Below are positions 56,476 through 64,000 of a stretch of 64,000 nt of DNA, piece after piece (position 1 is the stretch's first letter; the number at the start of each line of letters is the position of its first letter). The notes below the pieces were generated by a model. That model saw nothing but the letters and a program-made list of their open reading frames with translations, was not told the DNA's origin and searched no databases. The stretch is taken from positions 62,001-126,000 of the forward strand of contig NC_005363.1 in assembly GCF_000196175.1 (NCBI RefSeq). The letters are read 5' to 3'. Made by a program: the position numbers and the translations under genes. The stretch comes from Bdellovibrio bacteriovorus HD100 (GTDB lineage Bacteria > Bdellovibrionota > Bdellovibrionia > Bdellovibrionales > Bdellovibrionaceae).

Positions 56476-57858
56476 GTGGCAAAACTGGTAGTTTCTAAAT
56501 TTGGCGGCACCTCCATGGGAGATGCAGACTGTATGCTTCGCAGTGCGGAAGTCAGCTTCCGCCAGGGTTCGGGTCTGGTGGTTGTTTCTGCCACCTCCGG
56601 CACCACCAACGATCTGATTGCTCTTGGCAAAACCGCCGAATCCCAAGCTTGGTCGGAATCTGAAAAAATCCTTTCCAAGATTCAGGACAAACACAATAAG
56701 ATCGCCCAGGATCTGAAACTGCCAGCCGATGCCAAAGCCAAACTGGAAACTTTGTTTGAAGAAATGAGTTCATTGGCAAAAGGTATGCACCTTCTGAAAG
56801 ACTGCTCGGTCAAAGCCATGGACACCCTGATGAGTCTGGGGGAAAGAATGTCCTCCGTTCTTTTCACCGAAGCGATGTCTCAGGTTCTAAAAAAGCACGG
56901 CTCTGCAAAATCCGCTGAACTTTTGGACGTGCGCACAGTTTTGCGCACGGATGATCAGTTCGGTAAAGCCAAACCACTCACCAATGATGTGGCTAACCTG
57001 TGCCAGAAGAACCTGTCTTTCCTGCGTGAGGGAAAGAAAGTCATGTGCACGCAAGGTTACATTGGCATGACTGAAGAAGGCATCACAACCACTTTAGGGC
57101 GCGGGGGCAGTGACTATTCCGCCGCGATTTTGGCCGAAGGTGTGTCTGCGGATGTGCTGGAGATCTGGACAGATGTGGCGGGGATTGCAACGACGGATCC
57201 GCGTCTGTGCCCGAAGGCACAACCTATCAGCGAAATTTCCTTCAAAGAAGCTTCCGAACTTGCCACTTTTGGTGCGAAAGTTCTGCATCCGGCGACATTG
57301 CTTCCAGCCATTCGCAAGAACATTCCTGTCTTTGTGGGTTCCAGTTTTGATGTTGAAGCCCGCGGCACCTGGGTGCGCATGGATGTGGAAGATCATCCGC
57401 TGATTCGTGCGATGGCGCTTCGAAAAAAACAGGTGCTTGTGACCCTTTCCACTCCGGAAATGCTTTACGCGCATGGCTTTTTGTTCCAGATCTTCAAAAT
57501 CTTCAACGATCACAAAGTCAGTATCGACGCGATCACCACCTCTGAAATTTCAGTCAGTGTGACCCTGGATGACTCAACTTTATTGAATAAAAATCTGATC
57601 AAGGATCTTTCTCAGATCGCGGATGTGCAGGTGGAAGAAAACCTGGCACTGATTTCTTTGATCGGAAACAACATCAACCACACGCCGGGCTTGGGAAAAA
57701 GAATCTTCGAGACCATTCCGGACATCAATGTGCGCATGATCTGTCTGGGTGCCAGCAAACACAACTTCTGTTTCCTGGTGGCCGATGAACAGGGCCCCGA
57801 GGTCATCAAACGCCTGCACGCCTGCTTCATCGAAGCCGGCATCGAAGAAATGGCCTAA
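56476..57858 (+). CDS. lysC: Aspartate kinase (lysine-sensitive LysC type)
   Basis: 460 residues. Amino-acid kinase domain with KFGGTSMGDAD at the N-terminus, SLGERMSS, GRGGSDYSAAIL and WTDVAGIATTDPRLCPKAQPI, then two ACT regulatory domains from about 310 on (VLVTLSTPEMLYAHGFLFQIFKIFNDHKVSIDAITTSE; ALISLIGNNINHTPGLGKRIF). The order is that of aspartokinase III. It makes aspartyl phosphate for lysine, threonine, methionine and diaminopimelate synthesis. GTG 56476 is chosen because AAGGAG lies 5 nt upstream; GTG 56470 overlaps that site. Confidence 0.93.
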   Translation: MAKLVVSKFGGTSMGDADCMLRSAEVSFRQGSGLVVVSATSGTTNDLIALGKTAESQAWSESEKILSKIQDKHNKIAQDLKLPADAKAKLETLFEEMSSLAKGMHLLKDCSVKAMDTLMSLGERMSSVLFTEAMSQVLKKHGSAKSAELLDVRTVLRTDDQFGKAKPLTNDVANLCQKNLSFLREGKKVMCTQGYIGMTEEGITTTLGRGGSDYSAAILAEGVSADVLEIWTDVAGIATTDPRLCPKAQPISEISFKEASELATFGAKVLHPATLLPAIRKNIPVFVGSSFDVEARGTWVRMDVEDHPLIRAMALRKKQVLVTLSTPEMLYAHGFLFQIFKIFNDHKVSIDAITTSEISVSVTLDDSTLLNKNLIKDLSQIADVQVEENLALISLIGNNINHTPGLGKRIFETIPDINVRMICLGASKHNFCFLVADEQGPEVIKRLHACFIEAGIEEMA

Positions 57859-57906
57859 AAGGTACCTGCTTACTTTTTCCGAAGCGTCGCGTAAGGAGAT
57901 TTACAA

Positions 57907-58506
57907 ATGGAAAAGAATGAATTTTACAAGTTGCTGGAATCCAGAAAGTCCATTCGTAAGTATAAGGCCGAGCCGGTTCCTAAAGACGTAATTGAGCGAG
58001 TATTGTCGGCGGGGATGCAGGCTCCATCCGGAAAGAACCGTCAGAACTGGCGCTTCTTTGTTGTGACGGGAAAAAAGCGCGACGAGTATTTGAAGTATTC
58101 GCAAAAATCCTGGCTGGGCATCAAAGACATTTTGTCGCAAAGACTGAAACCGTCGCTTTACGATTTCACCGAAAGATTCTTCTACACACTTGGTGATGCG
58201 CCGGTGATTGTGTTTGCGTATTCCCACAATGACTCTGAAGAGCGCTATCACACCAGCATCGGCTCGGTGTACATGGCGGTGGAAAACATGAATCTGGCGT
58301 GTCTGGTGGAAGGCCTTGGCAGCTGCACGATGGGGGCTCCACTAGAGATCAAAGAAGAGGTCGATCAGTTCCTGGGTGTGGATAAACTTCCGGAATACCA
58401 GCGAGGTGAACTGGAACTTTTGTGTGCGATGGTGATGGGATACCCGGATCACAATCCCCCGAAAGCCCCCCGTCAAATTGAGGGTCGCGTAACTTGGTTT
58501 GAATAA
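57907..58506 (+). CDS. Nitroreductase family flavoprotein
   Basis: 199 residues with the FMN-binding signature near the start (LLESRKSIRKYKAEPVPKDVIERVLSAGMQAPSGKNRQNWRFFVV) and the C-terminal LGSCTMGAP ... MVMGYPDHNPP-K block. FMN-dependent NAD(P)H oxidoreductase, probably dimeric, substrate unknown. TAAGGAG 6-8 nt before the ATG supports the start. Monocistronic, with a terminator downstream. Confidence 0.9.
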   Translation: MEKNEFYKLLESRKSIRKYKAEPVPKDVIERVLSAGMQAPSGKNRQNWRFFVVTGKKRDEYLKYSQKSWLGIKDILSQRLKPSLYDFTERFFYTLGDAPVIVFAYSHNDSEERYHTSIGSVYMAVENMNLACLVEGLGSCTMGAPLEIKEEVDQFLGVDKLPEYQRGELELLCAMVMGYPDHNPPKAPRQIEGRVTWFE

Positions 58507-58546
58507 AACAAGTTAAGTGCATAAAATCACTTATTTTTGTGTAAAC

Positions 58547-58573
58547 TAAAGGGTCCTTTCGGGCCCTTTTTCT
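58547..58573 (+). terminator. Terminator after the nitroreductase gene
   Basis: Stem aaagggtcc / gggcccttt (one U-G wobble) with a short loop and a following TTCTTT-type run. The 232-bp gap to the next gene otherwise shows no gene. Confidence 0.78.
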
Positions 58574-58738
58574 TTGGCTTAAAACCACCTCAATCGAATA
58601 GAAGCACGCTTGGAGCGGACTTTTCCCGTAAAGCCTGTGGTCATCCGGCCTGAAAAACCTATAAGCTCTCGATTTCTTTTGTTTATTCGGTGGTTTTCCC
58701 TATCCATAGAATGGGGATTTTGATATATCGCTTCCCCT

Positions 58739-59752
58739 ATGAATCCAGTTGAAGCCTTAAAGACAAATCCCTTTGTCCTTGCCCCTATGGCCGGGATCAC
58801 GGATCACGCTTTTCGCACCTTTATCAAAAAACTAGATGCCAGTGTTGTCGTCACCGAACTTGTCAGTGCCAGCGGTATTGAATACAAGTCCGATCGCACT
58901 TTGAAGCTGATGAGCTTTGATGAATCTCAGCGCCCCATCGGCATCCAGCTTTTTGGTGAAGAGCCCGAGATCGTGGCGCGTGCCGCTCAGGTGGCCGAGG
59001 CCGATGGCTGTGACTTTGTGGATCTGAACTTTGGTTGTCCTGTTCCGAAAGTCGTGAAGAAGGGGGCGGGTTCCGCCATTCTGAAAGACCCGGCGGCCGT
59101 GCAAAAGATGGTTTCCACCGTCAAAGCGGCAATTAAAATTCCTCTGACAATCAAGATCCGCACGGGCTGGGATGCGAATTCCCGCAACGCCACTGAGATT
59201 TGTAATATTGCCTACAACGAAGGGGTTTCCTGGGTTGCGATCCATGGTCGTACCCGCGCTCAGTCCTATACCGGACTTGCGGACTGGGACTTCATCGCAG
59301 ATGTAAAAGCCAATACCAAGATTCCCATTCTTGGAAACGGAGACATCCTCACTCCTCGTCAGGCCAACTTAAGACTGCAGCAGTCCGGTTGTGACGGGGT
59401 GATGATCGGCCGGGGATGCCTTAAAAACCCGTTTATCTTCATGGACGCCCTGTCCTTGTGGCGAGGCGAGCCGATTAAGGACGTGAAGAGGGATTATGTG
59501 AGTCTGTTCCAGGGTCTGCAAAAAGAGATCGTGGCGCATTGTGATGAGCACATCACCGGGATCCAGCTCAGAAAGTTTGCAGCTTGGTTCTCAACAGGGT
59601 ATTCTGGAGCGGCTCAATTCCGTAAGAATCTATTCCAGTCCAAAAGCAATGACGAGATCATGGCCTTAGCGAATGAGTTTTTCGCAAGTATTGGAAATGT
59701 AGAACAAGAAGATACCAGTCAGGAAGATTTCTTAATGGGCGGTCACGGTTAA
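58739..59752 (+). CDS. dusB: tRNA-dihydrouridine synthase
   Basis: 337-residue FMN-dependent TIM-barrel enzyme reducing uridines in the tRNA D-loop. Landmarks: LAPMAGITDHAFR, IGIQLFGEEPEIVARAAQ, the catalytic Cys100 in DLNFGCPVPKVVKKGAGSAIL, IKIRTGWD, VAIHGRTRAQSYTGLADW, and GNGDI ... VMIGRGCLKNPFIF. The subclass fits DusB. The stop codon lies inside an 8-bp hairpin (tcacggtt / aaccgtga, 59743-59762) with no T-run. Confidence 0.93.
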   Translation: MNPVEALKTNPFVLAPMAGITDHAFRTFIKKLDASVVVTELVSASGIEYKSDRTLKLMSFDESQRPIGIQLFGEEPEIVARAAQVAEADGCDFVDLNFGCPVPKVVKKGAGSAILKDPAAVQKMVSTVKAAIKIPLTIKIRTGWDANSRNATEICNIAYNEGVSWVAIHGRTRAQSYTGLADWDFIADVKANTKIPILGNGDILTPRQANLRLQQSGCDGVMIGRGCLKNPFIFMDALSLWRGEPIKDVKRDYVSLFQGLQKEIVAHCDEHITGIQLRKFAAWFSTGYSGAAQFRKNLFQSKSNDEIMALANEFFASIGNVEQEDTSQEDFLMGGHG

Positions 59753-59874
59753 CAAACCGTGAACTGCGGGGGCCTCTGATGGCGTTTTGACAAGAGCCTG
59801 ACGAGCATTTGTTTTGATTTTAGTTTAAGTTTTAAGTGTTTTGTTTTTAGAGAGTTTCATAACGAAGGGTAAAT

Positions 59875-61689
59875 ATGATTCAAGATCCGAAGAAAATTAG
59901 AAATATCGCGATCATCGCGCACGTCGACCACGGTAAGACGACACTGGTTGACCACTTGATTAAACAAGCAGGTACTTTCCGTGACAATGAGCACGTTGAA
60001 GAGCGCCTGATGGACTCCATGGATCTTGAGAGAGAGCGTGGGATCACGATCGCGGCAAAGAACGCCTCCTTCATGTACAAAGATATCAAAGTTAACATCG
60101 TCGATACACCGGGGCACAGTGACTTCGGCGGCGAGGTTGAGCGTATTTTGAACATGGTTGATGGTTGTATCCTTCTTTGCGATGCTTCCGAAGGTCCATT
60201 GCCACAGACTCGTTTCGTTTTGAAAAAAGCTCTTGAGGGCGGCAAAAAAGTTATCGTTTGTATCAACAAAATTGACCGTTCTGATGCTCGTATTCAGGAG
60301 GTTCACAATGAGTTGTTCGATTTGTTCATCGATTTGGATGCAACTGAAGAACAATGTGATTTCCACACTGTTTACGCTATCGCGCGTGAAGGTATGGCGA
60401 CTTTGGATCCAGCGGTTAACACCGGATCCCTGGAAGTTCTTTACGATGCAATCGTAAACCTGGTTCCGCCTCCAACAATTGAAGAAAACGCTCCACTTCA
60501 AGTTATGGTTTCCAACATCTCTTACAATGATTACGTAGGTCGTCTGGCGATCGGTCGTATGAGAGCTGGTACCATCAAAGTGGGTGACGAAGTTCTTTGT
60601 GTTCAGGCGAACGCTCAGAAGAAAGTTAAAGTATCCGCTTTGTTCCAGTACAAAGTGAACTCCCAGGTTCCTGCCCAGGAAGTTGGCGCGGGTGACATGG
60701 TTGTTATCGCGGGTATGGAAGATTTCACTATCGGTGACACCATCACTTCCGTTGTGGATCCTCGTCCACTTCCGCGTATCCGCGTTGAAGAGCCGACAGT
60801 GGGCATGGTCTTCTCCGTCAACAACGGTCCTTTCGCCGGTCTTGATGGTAAGAACGTAACTTCCCGTAAAATCATCGACCGTCTGGACAGAGAGTTGTTG
60901 TACAACGTGGCTATCCGCGTGGAAAAAACGGACTCTACAGACGCGTTCAAAGTTGTGGGTCGTGGTGAGCTTCAGTTGGGCGTTTTGATCGAACAAATGC
61001 GCCGTGAAAACTTCGAGCTTCTGGTTTCCAAACCGACTGTTGTCTTCAAAGAAGAAAACGGCAAGAAAATGGAACCAATGGAGATCGCGGTTATCGATAT
61101 CGAAGACGCTTACGTTGGTGCCGTAACTGAAAAGTTGGGTAAACGTAAAGGTGTGATGACTAACATGGTTCAAAAAGGTTCCGGACGCACTCGTCTTGAG
61201 TTCCGTATTCCTTCCCGTGGTCTGATCGGTTACCGTTCTGAGTTCCTGACGGACACTCGTGGTACCGGTTTGTTGAACACCCAGTTTGACGGTTGGGATG
61301 ACTACCGTGGTGAAATCGAACACCGTTTGAACGGTGCGATGATCTCTGACCGTAAAGGTACTGCGACATCCTATGCGATCTGGAATCTTCAAGAGCGCGG
61401 TGTCATGATGGTTGAACACGGTGATGAAGTGTACGAAGGCATGATCGTTGGTGAACACGCCAAGGAAAATGATCTAGAAGTGAACATCACTCGTGAAAAG
61501 AAATTGTCAAACGTACGTGCTTCGGGTTCTGATGAAGCTATCCGTCTGGTTCCGGTGAAAAAATTCACTCTGGAAAGAGCGATGGAATGGATCAAAGAAT
61601 CTGAGCTGATCGAAGTGACGCCGAAGCACATCCGTCTTCGTTTGCGTGAACTTGATCCGCATAAACGTGCAAAAGCAGCGAAGGAATAA
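59875..61689 (+). CDS. typA: Translational GTPase TypA/BipA
   Basis: 604 residues. G-domain motifs are AHVDHGKTT (G1), RGITIAAKNASF (G2), DTPGHSDFGGEV (G3), and NKIDRSDAR (G4); then domain II, EF-G-like domains III and V, and the TypA C-terminal domain (GLIGYRSEFLTDTRGTGLL, RLRELDPHKRAKAAKE). It binds the ribosomal A site and is linked to 50S assembly and stress or cold growth. Preceded by AACGAAGGGTAA as ribosome-binding region. The TAA overlaps the next ATG (TAATG). Confidence 0.97.
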   Translation: MIQDPKKIRNIAIIAHVDHGKTTLVDHLIKQAGTFRDNEHVEERLMDSMDLERERGITIAAKNASFMYKDIKVNIVDTPGHSDFGGEVERILNMVDGCILLCDASEGPLPQTRFVLKKALEGGKKVIVCINKIDRSDARIQEVHNELFDLFIDLDATEEQCDFHTVYAIAREGMATLDPAVNTGSLEVLYDAIVNLVPPPTIEENAPLQVMVSNISYNDYVGRLAIGRMRAGTIKVGDEVLCVQANAQKKVKVSALFQYKVNSQVPAQEVGAGDMVVIAGMEDFTIGDTITSVVDPRPLPRIRVEEPTVGMVFSVNNGPFAGLDGKNVTSRKIIDRLDRELLYNVAIRVEKTDSTDAFKVVGRGELQLGVLIEQMRRENFELLVSKPTVVFKEENGKKMEPMEIAVIDIEDAYVGAVTEKLGKRKGVMTNMVQKGSGRTRLEFRIPSRGLIGYRSEFLTDTRGTGLLNTQFDGWDDYRGEIEHRLNGAMISDRKGTATSYAIWNLQERGVMMVEHGDEVYEGMIVGEHAKENDLEVNITREKKLSNVRASGSDEAIRLVPVKKFTLERAMEWIKESELIEVTPKHIRLRLRELDPHKRAKAAKE

Positions 61690-62615
61690 TGAGTACGAAC
61701 GTCGCCATTGAAATCAAGGATCTGACCAAAAAATACGACGATAAGATCGCCGTAGACGGAATCAATCTGGAGATTTACAAAGGCGAGTGTTTCGGGCTTC
61801 TTGGTCCAAACGGGGCTGGCAAATCTACAACCATGAAAATGATGTATTGCTCAGCCCTGGTTTCAAGCGGGGAACTTTATGTTCTCGGCCTGAATGTTAA
61901 GAAAAATTATCGCGAGATCAAATCTCGCATAGGGGTCGTCCCGCAAGAGGACGGCCTTGATCCTGACTTCACAGTCCTTGAAAACCTTCTCGTCTACGCA
62001 AGCTTTCATAATATCCCAGTTGCTGAGGCCGATCTTCGGGCCCAGGCCTTGTTGCGTCTGATGAAGCTGGAAGAATACCAGGACCGCTCGGTGGAAACAC
62101 TTAGCGGGGGCATGAAGCGCCGTCTGGCGATTGCTCGTGGCCTGATTAATTCTCCGGAAGTGGTTTTCCTGGATGAACCGACCACAGGTCTTGATCCGCA
62201 GGCGCGAGTTTGGATCTGGGACTTCTTTAAGCATCTAAAATCTGAGAAAAGCACCTTGGTGCTGACCACCCACTATATGGAAGAAGCCGAGCAAATGTGT
62301 GATCGTGTGGCGATCATCGATGGCGGCCGCATTCTGACTGTCGGTAAGCCCCGCGATCTGATTCGCGAGCTGATCGGCAAGGAAGTGGTGGAGTTTGACA
62401 CCAATCCGGTGGATCTGAATTACTACCTGGGCCGTTTGCGCGCCGAGGGGTTCTCTTATCAGGTGATCAAAGACACGGTGTCTGTTCTGGTGAAAGAAAA
62501 TCAGGAAGGCCGGCGCGTGGTGGACCTGATTGCCAGTGACAAGATCTTTATCCGCAAGCCGACGTTGAACGACGTCTTTTTGAAGCTTGCGGGTCATCAA
62601 CTGAGGGACGAATAA
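61689..62615 (+). CDS. ABC transporter ATP-binding protein (NodI/DrrA-like)
   Basis: 308 residues. Walker A GPNGAGKST, Q-loop VVPQEDGLDPDFTV, signature LSGGMKRRLAIARGL, Walker B VVFLDEPTTGLDPQ, and H-loop TTHYMEEAEQ are all intact; a C-terminal extension (~80 residues) is typical of the DrrA/NodI exporters. Energises the ABC-2 permease encoded next. Coupled to both neighbours by TAATG overlaps. Substrate unknown (lipid, glycan or drug-like molecules in this family). Confidence 0.93.
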   Translation: MSTNVAIEIKDLTKKYDDKIAVDGINLEIYKGECFGLLGPNGAGKSTTMKMMYCSALVSSGELYVLGLNVKKNYREIKSRIGVVPQEDGLDPDFTVLENLLVYASFHNIPVAEADLRAQALLRLMKLEEYQDRSVETLSGGMKRRLAIARGLINSPEVVFLDEPTTGLDPQARVWIWDFFKHLKSEKSTLVLTTHYMEEAEQMCDRVAIIDGGRILTVGKPRDLIRELIGKEVVEFDTNPVDLNYYLGRLRAEGFSYQVIKDTVSVLVKENQEGRRVVDLIASDKIFIRKPTLNDVFLKLAGHQLRDE

Positions 62616-63403
62616 TGAAGCTGAAAGACTGCTTTACCATTCCCACAGTGAACAGCGGCGCCATGAAAGTATGGTCCCGCAATTTCATGTATTTTAAAAA
62701 AACCTGGCTGGTGTCCCTGTTCTGGATTGTTCTGGAGCCAGTGATCTATCTGGGGGCCATTGGTTTTGGTCTTGGCGCCTTTGTGAACAACATGGGTGGC
62801 ATGTCTTATATTGAATTCTTCTTCCCGGCGTTGTTGTCCACGACAGCGATGATGGTGGCTTTCTTTGAGGGCACGTATGGGAACTACACGAAGCTGACTC
62901 ATCAGAAAACCTATGCGACGATCATGCTGACTCGTGTGGGGCCAGAGGAAATTGTGGCGGGCGAGCTTTTGTGGGCGACCAGCAAAGGTTTCTTCGGTGT
63001 GACGGGTGTCACGATCGTGGCGCTGTTCTTTGGGTTGATTGATTCTTACCGCATTTTGCTGGCGTTGCCGATTCTGTTCCTGATGAGTGCGCTGTTTTCG
63101 TGCATTGGAATGATTCTGACTTCTTACGCACGCAACTATGACTCCTTTATCTATTCGACTTCAGGTTTGATTGTTCCAATGAGTCTGCTCAGTGGAACGT
63201 ACTTCCCGCTGGATCAGTTGCCCGCGGCACTTCGTTATGTGGCGTACTTGTTCCCGCTGACTCACGCGGTGGCAGCCGTGCGCGAAGTGCTTCATCAGGG
63301 ACCGACATTGTGGGTTTTGATTCACGTGTTAATTCTGCTGGTGGCGACGTGGATCTGCATGAACATCGCCTTCTTCCGCATTCGTAAGAAACTGCTTAAA
63401 TAA
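62615..63403 (+). CDS. ABC-2 type transporter permease (NodJ-like)
   Basis: 262 residues with about six transmembrane helices and the ABC-2 signature in the loop after helix 4 (FIYSTSGLIVPMSLLSGTYFPLDQLPAALRYVAYLFPLTHAVAAVR). Together with the preceding ATPase it forms an exporter resembling NodIJ. Its last coding base directly precedes the stop of the convergent DUF523 gene. Confidence 0.92.
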   Translation: MKLKDCFTIPTVNSGAMKVWSRNFMYFKKTWLVSLFWIVLEPVIYLGAIGFGLGAFVNNMGGMSYIEFFFPALLSTTAMMVAFFEGTYGNYTKLTHQKTYATIMLTRVGPEEIVAGELLWATSKGFFGVTGVTIVALFFGLIDSYRILLALPILFLMSALFSCIGMILTSYARNYDSFIYSTSGLIVPMSLLSGTYFPLDQLPAALRYVAYLFPLTHAVAAVREVLHQGPTLWVLIHVLILLVATWICMNIAFFRIRKKLLK

Positions 63404-63811
63404 TCAATCGACCGGGGTGACCTTGATGCCGTGTTTTTTCAAAAGCTCGGCAAAAACCCCGTCGCCGTCTTTCTGAGCGCCGGTGAAGGTGCCGTCATAG
63501 ATCTTTCCGCATCCGCACATGGGGGACTTGGATTTCAACAGCGCCTCGGTGGCGCCGACAAGTTTCGCAATTCTCAGAGCTTCTTCCGCACCACGGGTGT
63601 ATTGCTCGGTCACATCCACACCCTGATTGGTCAGGACTTGGTCGCCGATGCGTTCTGCCGGAGGACGGGGAGTTGAAAGACCACCCAACTGTTCCGGGCA
63701 GACGGGAATGGCTTCCCCGTTTTGCACCATCTCTTCAATCGGGGATCTTGTCTGGGCTTTGCAGTCATAGCGGCAGTGAACTCCGGAAAGGCAGGCAGAT
63801 ACGATCTTCAT
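63404..63811 (-). CDS. DUF523 family protein
   Basis: 135 residues with the conserved cysteines of DUF523: SACLSGVHCRYDCKA at the N-terminus, PVCPEQLGGLSTPRPPAE, and KSKSPMCGCGKIYDGTF. Such cysteine placement suggests metal or Fe-S binding, but the biochemical role is not established. Its ATG overlaps the stop of the upstream gene (ATGA). Confidence 0.88.
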   Translation of the reverse strand: MKIVSACLSGVHCRYDCKAQTRSPIEEMVQNGEAIPVCPEQLGGLSTPRPPAERIGDQVLTNQGVDVTEQYTRGAEEALRIAKLVGATEALLKSKSPMCGCGKIYDGTFTGAQKDGDGVFAELLKKHGIKVTPVD

Positions 63812-64000
63812 TCAACCTCCTCGCTGCTTTCAAGCTGCTCCTGGGACTCCAGGTTTTCCAGTTCTTCCAGGGTCGGAATTTCTTCGCCAGAAGTCATTTC
63901 CTCCGGTGGAGGTTCGGGTTGGAAGAAATAAGCGACTTGGGCACTGGCAATGTCGTATTCTTCCTGCGAAATCCGGTGATACTGAAAAAGATCATCAACA
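63808..64000 (-). CDS. 3' end of an acidic protein (partial)
   Basis: The last 63 codons of a gene that begins beyond the right edge. The visible C-terminus (VDDLFQYHRISQEEYDIASA, then a Pro/Glu-rich tail) is strongly acidic, ending in a Glu/Ser-rich stretch, and is likely disordered. Its stop overlaps the DUF523 start, so the two are coupled. No family can be assigned from this fragment. Confidence 0.7.
   Translation of the reverse strand, partial: VDDLFQYHRISQEEYDIASAQVAYFFQPEPPPEEMTSGEEIPTLEELENLESQEQLESSEEVE

Noticed and set aside
59857..61458. A 533-codon open frame antisense to typA
   Set aside because: Shadow of biased codon use in a highly expressed gene; no signal sequence, motif or start context.

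Overview
The window reads as a chromosomal segment of a predatory delta-proteobacterium-like organism, almost certainly Bdellovibrio bacteriovorus or a very close strain (phylum Bdellovibrionota). The strongest reasons are a tad/Flp pilus operon that runs directly into a YD-repeat protein and a 101-residue secreted protein matching the Bdellovibrio host-interaction (hit) locus (Bd0109/Bd0108 in strain HD100, from memory), a TIGR02147-type regulator, and many small secreted proteins and envelope enzymes. Genes are dense on both strands, gaps are mostly under 250 bp, and I see no insertion sequence, prophage, plasmid module or CRISPR array.

Layout. 0.1-3.7 kb: rpmE2, prfA, prmC and murA, a translation/cell-wall housekeeping run. 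3.8-6.2 kb (minus): a secreted trypsin-fold protein that has lost all three catalytic residues, a secreted polysaccharide deacetylase and a small secreted protein. 6.4-12.8 kb: a 965-residue GYF/TPR membrane protein, serS next to tRNA-Ser(UGA), a lipoprotein and dedA. 12.8-16.8 kb (minus): a membrane class III nucleotidyl cyclase overlapping a secreted HExxH protein. 16.9-21.6 kb: a DUF333-like protein, a papain-like protease, guanine deaminase, a large lipoprotein and queF. 21.6-23.9 kb: two small secreted-protein genes, each behind an almost identical 231-bp sigma-54 control region, with a TIGR02147 regulator between them; this is the best candidate here for an undescribed small system. 24-28.6 kb: three tRNAs, a PepSY protein with cytochrome b561 and a membrane-tethered LuxR regulator, and secreted unknowns. 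28.8-30.8 kb: groES-groEL. 30.9-34.7 kb: two outer-membrane barrel proteins, a CheY-like receiver and small proteins.

34.9-44.4 kb (minus): the tad/Flp operon in transcription order: Flp pilin, four minor-pilin-like genes, cpaB, secretin cpaC, a fused CpaE-CpaF ATPase, tadB, then the two hit genes. The 101-residue hit gene carries two 10-bp direct repeats exactly 42 bp apart, matching the published recurrent deletion of host-independent mutants; both copies are present, so this looks like the predatory allele. 44.5-49.4 kb (minus): a small secreted protein, a chemoreceptor, hpt, a TPR protein, bamD and a BatE-like protein. 49.5-55.9 kb: an arginine-succinyltransferase-type catabolic operon (class III aminotransferase, M20 hydrolase, astA, astD) followed by mltG. 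56.4-64 kb: aspartokinase, nitroreductase, dusB, typA, an ABC-2 exporter, a DUF523 protein and the 3' end of an unknown acidic protein.

Calls rest on reading motifs, gene order and Shine-Dalgarno placement; no database search was run. Where an upstream in-frame start was less plausible than an internal one with a better ribosome-binding site or signal peptide, the internal start is given and explained.
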